Below, piece by piece: positions 8,064-16,900 of a stretch of 64,000 nucleotides of DNA (position 1 is the first letter of the stretch; every line of letters begins with the position of its first letter). The notes beneath the pieces are model-generated. The model was not told the origin of the DNA and did no database searches. It saw nothing but the letters and a program-made list of their open reading frames with translations. Position numbers and translations under genes: made by a program. The stretch is from positions 558,001 through 622,000 of the forward strand of contig NZ_QHGY01000001.1 of the NCBI RefSeq assembly GCF_003254665.1, in the 5' to 3' direction. The stretch comes from Billgrantia lactosivorans. GTDB taxonomy: Bacteria > Pseudomonadota > Gammaproteobacteria > Pseudomonadales > Halomonadaceae.

Positions 8064-9155
8064 CTAGAGTACGCCGCGGCGCATCTGATCTTCCTCGATC
8101 GATTCGAACAGGGCCTTGAAGTTGCCCTCGCCGAAGCCGTCGTTGCCCTTGCGCTGGATGATCTCGAAGAAGATCGGGCCGATCACGGTCTCGGTGAAGA
8201 TCTGCAGCAGCACCCCTTCATCGGGCCCGCCGTCGATCAGCAGGTTCAGCTCGCGCAGCTCCTCGACGTTCTCCTCGTGGTTGGGCACGCGCGCGTCGAC
8301 CTTCTCGTAATAGGTATCCGGCGTGGAGAGGAACGTCACGCCGTTGTCGCGCAGCGCCCGCACCGTGGCGTAGATGTCGTCGGTGGCCATGGCCAGGTGC
8401 TGGATGCCCTCGCCGTTGTACTCGCGCAGGAATTCGGCGATCTGCGAGGCGTCGTCGGCCGACTCGTTGATAGGGATGTGCATCTTGCCGCACGGCGCGG
8501 TCATGGCACGGGAGTGCAGGCCGGTCTTCTTGCCCTTGATGTCGAAGTAGCGGTTCTCGCGGAAGTTGGCGATCTCGGTGTAGAAGTCCGCCCACTTGTC
8601 CATCTGGCCGCGGTCGACGTTGTGGGTCAGGTGGTCGAGCACCTTGAGCCCCACGCTGTTGTCGTTGCGCGAACGGCCGGGGATCGGCTCGAAGTCGATG
8701 TCATAGATGGTGCGTCCGTCGCTGTCGACCTTCTCGTCGACGAAGTAGAGCAGCGAGCCGCCGATGCCACGCACTGCGGGGATGCCCACCTCGCCAGGGC
8801 CCACCGGGTTCTCCACCGCCTCGGCACCGTGGGCCAGGGCATAGTCGAAGGCCTGTTTGGCGTCGGCCACCTTCCAGGCCATGGCGCAGGCGCAGGGGCC
8901 GTGCACTTCGGCGAACTTGGCGGCGTGGCTGCCGGGCTCGGCGTTGAGCACGAAGTTGACGTTCTCCTGCTGGAACAGGAACACCTGCTTGGAGCGGTGC
9001 CTGCGCGTCTCGGTGAAGCCCATGCGGCTGAAAAGGGCACGCAGCGCCTCGATGCCCTCGGCCGTGGGTGCGCTGTACTCGACGAACTCGAAGCCGTTGG
9101 TACCGATGGGGTTCTCTTGGCTGATCGGTGACACGGTCTTGGCGGGTGCGTTCAT
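8064..9155 (-). CDS. hpd: 4-hydroxyphenylpyruvate dioxygenase
   Basis: This 363-residue protein matches the usual length of bacterial HPPD. It has two VOC-type halves, the catalytic one C-terminal, with the facial triad His178 (LTHNV), His253 (GIQHLAM) and Glu331 (FFEIIQR) that binds iron(II). It converts 4-hydroxyphenylpyruvate to homogentisate in tyrosine breakdown. The start has a strong GGAGG ribosome site. Two TyrR-type boxes lie 147-236 bases upstream, so the TyrR/PhhR homologue encoded at 25.4-26.9 kb probably controls it together with phhAB. No homogentisate-pathway genes are adjacent. Confidence 0.95.
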   Translation of the reverse strand: MNAPAKTVSPISQENPIGTNGFEFVEYSAPTAEGIEALRALFSRMGFTETRRHRSKQVFLFQQENVNFVLNAEPGSHAAKFAEVHGPCACAMAWKVADAKQAFDYALAHGAEAVENPVGPGEVGIPAVRGIGGSLLYFVDEKVDSDGRTIYDIDFEPIPGRSRNDNSVGLKVLDHLTHNVDRGQMDKWADFYTEIANFRENRYFDIKGKKTGLHSRAMTAPCGKMHIPINESADDASQIAEFLREYNGEGIQHLAMATDDIYATVRALRDNGVTFLSTPDTYYEKVDARVPNHEENVEELRELNLLIDGGPDEGVLLQIFTETVIGPIFFEIIQRKGNDGFGEGNFKALFESIEEDQMRRGVL

Positions 9156-9301
9156 GCTGACCTCCAGGGGGATTTGCCGTTGTTATTTCGTGCAGTCATG
9201 GATGCCGAACTGGTGCCCCCAGCCTAGTGCCCACGCTTCCCCCTCGAAACGCCCCTTTACGGCCTGGAGCGTGGGCGGCGGAGCTCCGCCCTCTCCCTTA
9301 T

Positions 9302-9319
9302 CGTAAGAAAAACCTTACA
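9302..9319. promoter_or_regulatory. TyrR/PhhR-type box upstream of hpd
   Basis: CGTAAG-N6-CTTACA; the opposite strand reads TGTAAG-N6-CTTACG. This fits the TyrR consensus TGTAAA-N6-TTTACA with the exact 6-base spacer and only edge mismatches. It lies 147 bases upstream of the hpd start codon. The 249-base gap between hpd and the lysE-type gene otherwise shows only an isolated TTTACG half-site near 9255. Confidence 0.6.
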
Positions 9320-9373
9320 GCCCTTCGAACTCCATAAGATCGGCCTTTGTTGTGGCTCAAAACCCTGACACGG

Positions 9374-9391
9374 CGTAAAGAATGCTTTACG
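9374..9391. promoter_or_regulatory. Second TyrR/PhhR-type box upstream of hpd
   Basis: CGTAAA-GAATGC-TTTACG is a perfect 6+6 palindrome with the spacing of a TyrR box, differing from TGTAAA-N6-TTTACA only at the outermost base pair. Its centre is 72 bases (about seven helical turns) from the first box, which would suit cooperative binding of TyrR/PhhR. Confidence 0.65.
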
Positions 9392-9404
9392 ACTCTCGTC
9401 CCCA

Positions 9405-10013
9405 TTACGGCATCATGGCGCCACTGGCCAACCTCCACGCCACCCAGGCCAGAATAGCGGCAATCATCAGGTCGATGGCGCGCCACACCCGCTCGCTCGC
9501 CAGCCGCGGCGCCAGCCAGCCCGCCGCCGCCACCAGGCCGAAGAACCAGCCGAACGAGGCCATTGCCGCGCCGATGAAGAAGCCCCACGGGCTTGGCTGT
9601 ACCGCACCGATGGCGCCAAGCAGCACCACGGTTTCCAGATAGACCTGGGGATTGAACAGCGTCACGGCCAAGGTCGCGGCCAGGGCGCCGCGCCACGACG
9701 CCTGGGCGCGCTCCTCGGCCACCAGTGCATTGCATGTGGATGCCCGGCGCAGCGCCAGCCACGATTGCCAGGCGAGAAAGGCAGTGCCGGCCCATCGCGC
9801 CACCTCCATCAGCGTCCCTTGCTCGGCGATCAGCGCGCCCAGACCCAGCACCCCCAGCCCCACTAGCAACCAGTCACACAGCGCACAGACCGCGGCCACC
9901 AGCCAGGCATGCTGGCGCCGCAGCCCCTGCTGCAGTACGAAGGCGTTCTGCGCACCGATAGCGACGATCAGACCGGCGCAAACCAGCAGCCCATTGAACC
10001 AGGACAACCACAT
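9405..10013 (-). CDS. argO: LysE/ArgO-type amino acid exporter
   Basis: This 202-residue membrane protein has about six hydrophobic helices. The first helix motif GAQNAFVLQQGLRRQHA is diagnostic of the LysE/ArgO arginine-lysine exporter family, and the middle TLFNPQVYLETVVLLG segment is also conserved. It exports basic amino acids when they accumulate. It is divergent from an ArgP/LysG-type LysR regulator 95 bases away, the standard arrangement for lysine/arginine-induced export. The intergenic region has two GCTAAGC(T) repeats that may belong to the ArgP site. Confidence 0.9.
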   Translation of the reverse strand: MWLSWFNGLLVCAGLIVAIGAQNAFVLQQGLRRQHAWLVAAVCALCDWLLVGLGVLGLGALIAEQGTLMEVARWAGTAFLAWQSWLALRRASTCNALVAEERAQASWRGALAATLAVTLFNPQVYLETVVLLGAIGAVQPSPWGFFIGAAMASFGWFFGLVAAAGWLAPRLASERVWRAIDLMIAAILAWVAWRLASGAMMP

Positions 10014-10108
10014 GGGGGACTTCTCCTTGGCGAATCGATGCAGACAAGGCTAAGCTCGGCGCAACAATAAGAGAAATGAATTGATCGACTAGGGGATAAG
10101 CTAAGCTA

Positions 10109-11041
10109 ATGCTCGATTACAAGCTGCTCGAAGCGCTGGTGGCGGTCACCGATCAGGGCGGCTTCGAGCGCGCCGCTCGCCATCTGGGCCTGACACAATC
10201 GGCGGTATCCCAACGCATCAAGCTGCTCGAGGCGCGCCTGGGCCAGCCGGTGCTGGTGCGTAGCCCACGTCTTACGCCCACGCCGCTGGGGCGCAAGCTG
10301 CTCAACCACGCCCAGCAGGTTCGCCTGCTCGAGAGCGACCTGCTGGACGACATCCCGGCACTGGGCAGCGGCGAGCAGCGCCTGCGCCTGGCGATCAACG
10401 CCGATAGCCTGGCGACGTGGTGGCCGGAGGCGATCGGCCGCTTCTGCGAACGCCACACCGTACTGTTCGAGCTGGTGGTGGAGGATCAGGAGGTGGCGCT
10501 CAAGCGCATGCGCGACGGTGACGTGGCCGGCTGCATCTGCGACTCGCCGACGCCGGTTCAGGGCGCACGCAGTTATCCGCTGGGCAGCATGCGCTATCGC
10601 GCCCTGGCCAGCCCCGCCTTCGTGGCACGTCATTTTGCCGAGGGCGTGACGCCGGAGGCGCTGCGCCGGGCACCGGCCATCGTCTTCGGTCCCGACGATC
10701 GGCTGCAACATCGCTACCTGGCCATGCACGGGGTCGAACCGCCCTTCCCCCACCACCTCTGCCCTTCCTCGGAAGGCTTCGTCGGCCTGGCGCTAGCCGG
10801 GCTCGGCTATGGCATGGTGCCGGAGCGCCAGGCCGAGAGGGAATTGAGCGAAGGACGCCTGCTGGAGATCGACGCCGGCCCTCACCTGGCCGAAGGCCGG
10901 CTGGTCGATCTCTCGCCGGGCCGTGTCATCGACGTATCGCTCTACTGGCACCACTGGCGCCAGGGCGGCAAGGTGCTCGACGCCCTCACCGACCACCTGC
11001 TGCGCCTGGGCGATGCCTGGCTGGCGCCGCTGCCGACTTGA
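10109..11041 (+). CDS. argP: LysR-family regulator ArgP/LysG
   Basis: This 310-residue LysR-type regulator has an N-terminal helix-turn-helix at residues about 3-60 (FERAARHLGLTQSAVSQRIKLLE) and a C-terminal ligand domain. The sequence pattern through the DNA-binding domain, including KLLEALVAVTDQGGF and LGQPVLVR, is that of ArgP (IciA)/LysG. These proteins respond to lysine and arginine and activate the divergent exporter gene. That gene lies immediately upstream in the opposite orientation, which supports the assignment. Confidence 0.9.
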   Translation: MLDYKLLEALVAVTDQGGFERAARHLGLTQSAVSQRIKLLEARLGQPVLVRSPRLTPTPLGRKLLNHAQQVRLLESDLLDDIPALGSGEQRLRLAINADSLATWWPEAIGRFCERHTVLFELVVEDQEVALKRMRDGDVAGCICDSPTPVQGARSYPLGSMRYRALASPAFVARHFAEGVTPEALRRAPAIVFGPDDRLQHRYLAMHGVEPPFPHHLCPSSEGFVGLALAGLGYGMVPERQAERELSEGRLLEIDAGPHLAEGRLVDLSPGRVIDVSLYWHHWRQGGKVLDALTDHLLRLGDAWLAPLPT

Positions 11042-11062
11042 ACGGCGTTGCGCTGCGGCGGA

Positions 11063-11368
11063 TCAAGTGTTGCGCAGTTTGTCCTGCACGCTCGTGACCT
11101 TGTCGGCCATGGACTGTTCGCGGTCGGTGCGCGTGCCCAGCTTGATGGTGGTGGTAATGCGCGGCGCGCCCATCTCGTGGACCACCTCGTGGCAGCGCTT
11201 GACCACCGCCATCACCTCGTCCCATGGCCCCTCGATATTGGTTCCGTAGGCGTGCATCCGGTACTCGAGGCCCGAGGCCTCGATCACCCGCTGGCAGGCG
11301 GCGATCTGCGGCGAGACCGATACCCCCACCCCCAGCGGGACGACGCAGAGATCGATGATGACGTGCAT
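11063..11368 (-). CDS. MTH1187/YqgV-family thiamine-binding protein (UPF0045)
   Basis: This 101-residue protein has the ferredoxin-like fold pattern of the MTH1187 family: a short strand (VIIDLCVVPLGVG), helices, then HAYGTNIEGPWDEVM and a second strand with RITTTIKLGTRTD. Family members bind thiamine or hydroxymethylpyrimidine-like ligands and are assumed to take part in thiamine salvage or sensing; no reaction is known. It is convergent with argP and shows no operon partner. I see no TPP riboswitch upstream. Confidence 0.82.
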   Translation of the reverse strand: MHVIIDLCVVPLGVGVSVSPQIAACQRVIEASGLEYRMHAYGTNIEGPWDEVMAVVKRCHEVVHEMGAPRITTTIKLGTRTDREQSMADKVTSVQDKLRNT

Positions 11369-11438
11369 GATGGTTACCCCCCTTCGACAGCATCAGACAA
11401 AACGACATCCATGGTAACGCAGAGCACGCCAATCGCCG

Positions 11439-11897
11439 TCAAACCTGAGGATAAAGCCGTCGGTCAGCCGGGAATGACTCACTAGTCAATGCTGCCTTGC
11501 TTGCATCTGGATGAAGAGGGTTGAGGAGAAAGTTCATGTTGTGGGGAACGATGGCGGAGGGCACTCGCAGCAGAAGCGACTCTCCCGCTTCAAGCCAAGC
11601 GTCCCCAAGGCGCCGTGTGATGTTCAGGTCATCACGCCATGTCGCATCCAGGTCGACCGTGGGTGCGCGACTCACGGCCTCGGAAGGAAGCTCCACTCGT
11701 AGCAGGGTGAATGCCTCGGGAAGTTCGTCTGGCTCCCCTTCCATATGCACCAGGATTTCCAGCAGGCAGATGGCCGGGCAATCGCCGAGGTAGACGATGG
11801 GTCTGCCCTTGTTGTGCCAACGCCCAGCCACCTTGGTACCGCCAACACCCGAGAGATCCTGAAACTGTGAGATCCGCCAGAGACTTTCCTTGGTCAT
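11439..11897 (-). CDS. RES-domain toxin (NAD+-degrading) of an Xre/RES toxin-antitoxin pair
   Basis: This 152-residue protein spans a single RES domain. The conserved residues are visible: Arg8 (LWRIS), Arg26 (AGRWHNKGRP), Tyr36 (IVYLG) and Glu47 (LLEILVHME). RES toxins deplete NAD+ in the cell and stop growth until the antitoxin binds. The start codon overlaps the antitoxin stop by four bases (ATGA), so the pair is translated in a coupled way. The base composition here is less GC-rich than the flanking housekeeping genes, in line with a mobile or accessory origin. Confidence 0.88.
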   Translation of the reverse strand: MTKESLWRISQFQDLSGVGGTKVAGRWHNKGRPIVYLGDCPAICLLEILVHMEGEPDELPEAFTLLRVELPSEAVSRAPTVDLDATWRDDLNITRRLGDAWLEAGESLLLRVPSAIVPHNMNFLLNPLHPDASKAALTSESFPADRRLYPQV

Positions 11898-12328
11898 GCG
11901 ACGTACCCATGGCGCAGCTGCTCCAGTAGCTCCTCTACTGCCAGGTAGCCAGGGGTCGTCTTGGCGGCCTCGAAAGCATTTCGCCCGCCAAGGGCTCTGC
12001 GCGGCTTGTTCAGCCAGGTGGCCGCTTTTTCCTGGTTACCGAAAACATCCTCAGCCAGCACGACGATGCGGCTCACGCGATAAAGCCGATCGCCTTCATC
12101 GCTGTTCAACGGTTCAGACTTCTGCCGGCGGTGACGCAGTGTACGAGGGTTGATGATGCCCAGCCGGCCGGCATCGATGCCATGTTGGGCAAGCTTATCC
12201 AGAACCGAGAGAGGGATGCCAGACCGGATCAGCGCGTCCAGAGTGTCACCTTCGTGCCCTCCAAGGAGTTCCAGGACCTCCTCTTCAATGTCGCGCTCGT
12301 GCTCGCGTTCTTTTGTCAGCGCCTGCAT
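11894..12328 (-). CDS. Xre/MbcA/ParS-type antitoxin (DUF2384)
   Basis: This 144-residue antitoxin has an N-terminal helix-turn-helix-like region (VLDKLAQHGIDAGRLGIINPRTL) and the C-terminal DUF2384 toxin-binding module. In that module, VFGNQEKAATWLNKPRRALGG and TTPGYLAVEELLEQLRHG are characteristic. It should neutralise the RES toxin encoded immediately after it and repress its own promoter. The start at 12328 has a GGGAGGG ribosome site. Two GGCA-N3-TGCC palindromes begin 19 bases upstream of the start and probably form the autoregulatory operator. Confidence 0.87.
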   Translation of the reverse strand: MQALTKEREHERDIEEEVLELLGGHEGDTLDALIRSGIPLSVLDKLAQHGIDAGRLGIINPRTLRHRRQKSEPLNSDEGDRLYRVSRIVVLAEDVFGNQEKAATWLNKPRRALGGRNAFEAAKTTPGYLAVEELLEQLRHGYVA

Positions 12329-12346
12329 GATCAGCCCTCCCGATGC

Positions 12347-12378
12347 GGCAATGTGCCTTCAGTGTACGGCAAAATGCC
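12347..12378. promoter_or_regulatory. Twin palindromic operator of the Xre/RES operon
   Basis: Two copies of GGCA-N3-TGCC lie at 12347-12357 and 12368-12378, with starts 21 bases apart, about two turns of the helix. They sit directly upstream of the antitoxin gene. The spacing places two antitoxin dimers on the same DNA face, as expected for an autoregulated toxin-antitoxin promoter. Confidence 0.6.
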
Positions 12379-12513
12379 TATGCAGGCGAACTGCCGGGAT
12401 GTGGAAGTGCGTTGGTTCGTCGGGAACGAACCTAGCCTCTTCATCTCGCTCGCCGATTTGTTCAGCGTCTCCTTAGAATTCGAACCAAGAGCTCTTCCAG
12501 TTGCCGGAGCGCT

Positions 12514-12792
12514 TCACTTTATGCTTATCGGAGTACCATTGGGGACGAGTGACCATATTTCCCGCATCTCCTGATTGGTAACCGCTATGCAGCCATCCGT
12601 CCAATCCCAGTAGCGGTGCAGCCTTCCCAGCCAACCCCAGCCGTTGAGTATGCCGTGAATCATGATGTTGCCGCCGGGGTCGACATCAAGCTCGCGCGCT
12701 ACCGCTCGGTCATGTTCATTGGGATAGGAGACATGCAGTGAGAGGTGTCCAATCGAACGTGGGTTGCTCCCTACATAAGAGGAGCCCGGACA
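12514..12792 (-). pseudogene. 5'-truncated L,D-transpeptidase (YkuD domain) remnant
   Basis: Read on the minus strand, about 92 codons are open between an in-frame TGA (12793-12795) and the stop at 12514. They encode the C-terminal catalytic half of a murein L,D-transpeptidase: HLSLHVSYPN, GGNIMIHG, WLGRLHR, DWTDGCIAVTN with the catalytic-site Cys, and IWSLVPNGTPISI before the stop. The conserved N-terminal half and any usable start codon are missing; the only in-frame Met is inside IMIHG. It is best read as a decayed fragment left when the accessory region beside it was inserted or rearranged. The rest of the 12329-12829 gap holds only the toxin-antitoxin operator. Confidence 0.8.
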
Positions 12793-12829
12793 TCAATTAT
12801 TGCCAGAAGGTGCAAGGGATGCCATCGGT

Positions 12830-13939
12830 TTACTGTGAGATGCGCTCCATGAGTTCGCCCTGCACTGATGGTGCAAGCGCTTTGCCAGCCAATGCCTGAA
12901 CCTCGTCGTCAGCGAGCCACTCCTGATCGAGCCCATGTTGCCAATCTCCAGCGGTGCGCTGCCCTGCCTTTCCCGTCAAGGCATCGAGGGGATGACAAGT
13001 ACCCGATTCCAGGGCAGCGAGCATGGGACCGAACAGTGCGGAAAGCGCCAGCTCAGGCAGGAAGTGACGCAATCGCCGATAGATACGCAGCCCTTCAGGG
13101 TCGAGATCGCCCCAGTAAGTGGGGCAAGGTAGGCGCAGCAGGTCAGCCAGGGTGACACCGGCCGTTCCCTGACCGACCAACTGCACCCTGTCTTCATTAT
13201 TATTCAAGGCGTTAGCCAGTGAGAGGCCGTAACCGAACGTGCAGATCAAGGCCAGGCGCTTGCCACACCCCACGCGGCAGGCCTGACTGAAACTCTGCGC
13301 GTTCTCGATCAGCAAGAGTCCCTCGGGCTGCTCGGGCACGCTGGCCAGCAGCCAGGTCTCGGCCGCCTGGAAGCTGTCCGGCTCGATACCGAACGAGCGT
13401 ACCAGCTCGGTGGGCAGCGTCTCGAGCAGCTTGCTGCTTCCCAGCAGGTAGCGCGCGCTGGCTACGTAGGGGCTCAGTTGATAAGCGCCCGGCAGATCGT
13501 CGGCCAACCGCCTGAGGCCATCGGCCAAGGCCAGTTGATCCTCGATGCTCCAGTCACCGAGCGGCCCTTCCTGCGCCCGCCGCCACACCGAGTGCTGCCC
13601 AGACTCCAAACCAAGCCGAGGGTCCAATGCGGGAGACGCCGACATCAGGGCTTCCCTGCGCGCAACCGACAACTCGACTTTCACCGGCAACTTCGCACGA
13701 GGCGAGAGCAGGACACCCGCCGGAAGAGCGATGAGCTCGGCTCGCCCCAACTCCTCCAGTACCTGCCAGGCGTGCAGTTCCGTCTGGCAGATGCCCTTTT
13801 GCTGAAGTAGCCTGATCAGGGTAAATGAGCGCCACCCTTTACCTTTTCCGGCTCGTGAGTAGACGCGCTGCCACTCTTCTTCGAGCCAGGCCAGGGACTC
13901 CCTGGCCGACTCGCCCAGTATAAGAGTGGCATCGCGCAT
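12830..13939 (-). CDS. jetD: Wadjet system nuclease subunit JetD (MksG)
   Basis: This 369-residue protein has the JetD/MksG layout: an N-terminal DNA-binding or arm region (about 1-180, rich in charged helices) and a C-terminal TOPRIM-like nuclease domain. Expected metal-binding acids are visible at Glu212 (LLLIENAQSF) and Asp278/Asp280 (YWGDLDPEG). In Wadjet systems the SMC complex extrudes DNA loops and JetD cleaves small circular DNA, protecting the cell from plasmids. The gene follows jetC after a 3-base gap as the last gene of the operon. The system subtype is not decided here. Confidence 0.9.
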   Translation of the reverse strand: MRDATLILGESARESLAWLEEEWQRVYSRAGKGKGWRSFTLIRLLQQKGICQTELHAWQVLEELGRAELIALPAGVLLSPRAKLPVKVELSVARREALMSASPALDPRLGLESGQHSVWRRAQEGPLGDWSIEDQLALADGLRRLADDLPGAYQLSPYVASARYLLGSSKLLETLPTELVRSFGIEPDSFQAAETWLLASVPEQPEGLLLIENAQSFSQACRVGCGKRLALICTFGYGLSLANALNNNEDRVQLVGQGTAGVTLADLLRLPCPTYWGDLDPEGLRIYRRLRHFLPELALSALFGPMLAALESGTCHPLDALTGKAGQRTAGDWQHGLDQEWLADDEVQALAGKALAPSVQGELMERISQ

Positions 13940-13942
13940 CGC

Positions 13943-16900
13943 TTACTCCTGAGTCGCCGGCTCGCTGACGTGAATGCCGAACAGGCTGGCCTCGCCGGCG
14001 CTGCGGCCCAGCGATTCCGGCGCGGCGATGCGGCCGTCGCGCACCATCACGTGGCCGCCCTGCCCCTGGGCGCCGCCGATCACGCTGCCCACCAGGTAGG
14101 TGGGGAAGATGTCGGGGTCGTTCTCGTAGTTGGGGTTGTGGATCAGGCCGATCATCTGGAAGCGTCCGCGGGTGTTGCGCAGCGACTCCAGCGAGTCCTG
14201 GATCAGGCGGCGGTGCGAGAGCTTGGAGAACAGGCCGTCGAGCAGGATCACGCTCTCGCGGCTGGTGCGGGCGCGGCGGCGGTGGTGCCCCGGCAGTTCG
14301 CGCAGCTCGCGCTCGATGGCGAACTCGGAGAGCTTGACCAGCCACATCAGCGACACCGCCTCGCGCTGGCCTTCCGACATCTCCTCGTTGAGCGAGAACA
14401 GCCGCCCATGCGGGCGAATGGCGTCGTGCTTGAGGCGGATCGCCACGTCGTGGAACAGCCCGCGGTAGATGCGCCGGCGGATCTGCCGCAGCAGGTCGTC
14501 GTCGCGGCGGCGCGACTCGCCGTCGACCATGCCGCCGTCGCGCTCGGCGCGACGGCGCATGGCCGCCTGGTGCTCGTCGATGTCGGCCAGCAGCGTACTG
14601 ATCAGCTCGCGCAGCTGGTCGGGGCCGATCAGCGAGGCCTTGACCTCGAAGAAGGCGCCGCCCTCGCCGCTGCTCCTGGCCACGCGCTTGAGGATGTCGA
14701 GGTTGCCGGCGGCATCCGAGATGATCGAGCTGAGGCGCTCCACCAGGGTGCCTTCGATCTGCTCGCGCGAGGCGTGCAGCCGCTCGACCCGTATCTTGTG
14801 GTCGTCGAGCTGGCCGGCAAGCTGGTCGTGCAGGTGCGAGAGGTCGTCCAGCGCCTCGGCGCTGGCGTGCGTCAGCCCGGCCAGGCGGGCACGCTCGGTG
14901 TCGCTGAACATGCGGCTGTGGGCCGCTTCGGCCAGGGCCTCGGCCAGCTTGCGCTCGCCGCCCTCGACCTGGCGTGCCTGACGCTCGCGGTTGCGCGCCT
15001 GCTCGCCCAGGTTGAGTTCGCCCAGGGCATCGACCAGGGTCTGCTGACAGGCCTCCAGCGCTTCGATGTCGAACTCGTCCTGCCCCTCGCTTGCGGCCAT
15101 GTCGTGCCAGGCCTCGAGGGCGGCGTTGCGCGCCGCGTGCTCGTCCGCCTCCCCGGGCCAGCGGCTGGCCTCGGCGAGATCGACCAGCGCTGCCAGGCGC
15201 CGCGGCCAGCCCTCGGGCAGCTCGCGTAGCACCCGCAGCCACTCCACCGCCAGCTGATCGATGCAGGCCAGCGCCCGGCGCTGCTCGGCCAGGCGCGCCT
15301 CCAGGGCGTCGCGCTCCTCTCCCCGCGCCTTGCGCGTCTCGCGCAGCTCGCCCAGCTCGCGCCGCACCCGGGCGATCTCGCGCTCGAGCTTCTGGCTGCC
15401 GCCGGCGGCGTCGCGTACCTCCAGGTAGGCGCGAATGCGGGTGAAGTCGAAGTCGGCGCGGCGGGTCGCCCGGGCCTGGGCGGCTTCCAGCTCCTCCTGC
15501 ACCTCGGCGGCAGTGGCCATGAAGTCGACGCCGCCCTCCGCTTCGAAGCGCGCCAGGGCACGCAGCCGGTCGCGCTCGCCGTCGCTGAAGATGCCGCGCA
15601 GCTGGGCCTCGGTCTCTTCCACCTGGCGCTTGAGCGTCTCGCGCTGCTCCTCGGCGGCGGCCAGTCGCACGCTCGCCTCGCTCAGGTGGCGTTCGAGTTC
15701 GGCGAGGCGCGCCTCCAGCGCCTGTAGCCGCTCGACGCCGCCGGCATCGCTGAACTGCTCGGCGGCGAGCCAGGTCTGGCCGTGAGCCTCCAGCTCGCGG
15801 GCCGCCGCTTCACGCAACGGTGCGAACTCGGCCAGCGCCGTCTCGGCTTCGAGCCGCGCCTCGGCGGCCTCCTGCTGAGCGAACTCGCCGCCCTCCTGCA
15901 GGTAGCGCTGGTAGTCGTCGATACAGGCAAGCGCGGCGTCGGTGAGCCGCGGCGCCAGCGCCGCCTCGCGCTCGGCCAGCGCGGCCTGGCGCTCGGCCAA
16001 CGCCTCCAGGGCCATCTCGACGTCCGCCTCGTCGGCCTCGCGGGCGCGCAGCGCCAGAGCGAAGATCTCGCCATGGGGATCGAGCCGCTCGCATTCCACG
16101 GCCAGCGCCTTCTGCCGCTCGCGGTCGGCGACCAGCCGCTTCTCGGTGGCCTCGCGCAGCGCTTCCAGGTAGCTCGGGTCGAGCGCCGCCTTTACCGCCA
16201 GGGTCTCGACCCCGGCCACCGCGCCCAGGGGCGGCTCGCCCCGGGCCAGCAGCACGGCCAGCGCCTCGGCCTCGAACACCGGCAGCGCCAGGCCCGCCTC
16301 GATCAGCGTGGCGGCGGCAGCCTCGGCCGCCTCGCGCCCGGCCACCACCGGGGCGAACAGCACCCCGGCGGCCTGCACCAGCCACTCGCGGCGCTGCTCG
16401 GGGGTATGGGTGTCGACGTTGAGCACCGCATGCAGCGGCTGCCAGGCGATGCCGGCGTCGTCGAGGTGGCGATGGGCCTCGGCCTCCACCACGCGCCGCT
16501 CCAGCGGATCGCCGGCAAGGCTCTCCAGGTAGCGCTCGCGGGCGGCGATGTCGGCTTCCAGCGTCTCCGCTTCGCGCAGCAGCCGCGGATAGCGGCGCCG
16601 GGCGTCGGCCAGCCACTTCTCCGGGGTCAGCTCGCTGCGCTCGGCGAAGTCGAGCCGCGCCCGGTGCAGCGTGCGCAGGTGGTGCTCTTCGTCGAGCAGC
16701 CGCTTGCACTCGTCGCCCAGCTCTCGCTCCCGCTCGCGCAGGCGTGAGCGCAGGTGCACCGGCTCGTCATCGCCGTGCAGCTCAGCGTAACGACGGGCGG
16801 CCTCGGCCAGCGGTGCCAGCCGGGCCAGGGTGCGTTCGGCCTCCTGACGGCGCTGCTCGGCCTCGCGACAGTTCGATTCCAGCTCGGCCAGCGCGGTCTT

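Noticed and set aside
11369..11438. TPP riboswitch near the thiamine-binding protein gene
   Set aside because: The short upstream region lacks the conserved CUGAGA and pyrophosphate-helix elements.
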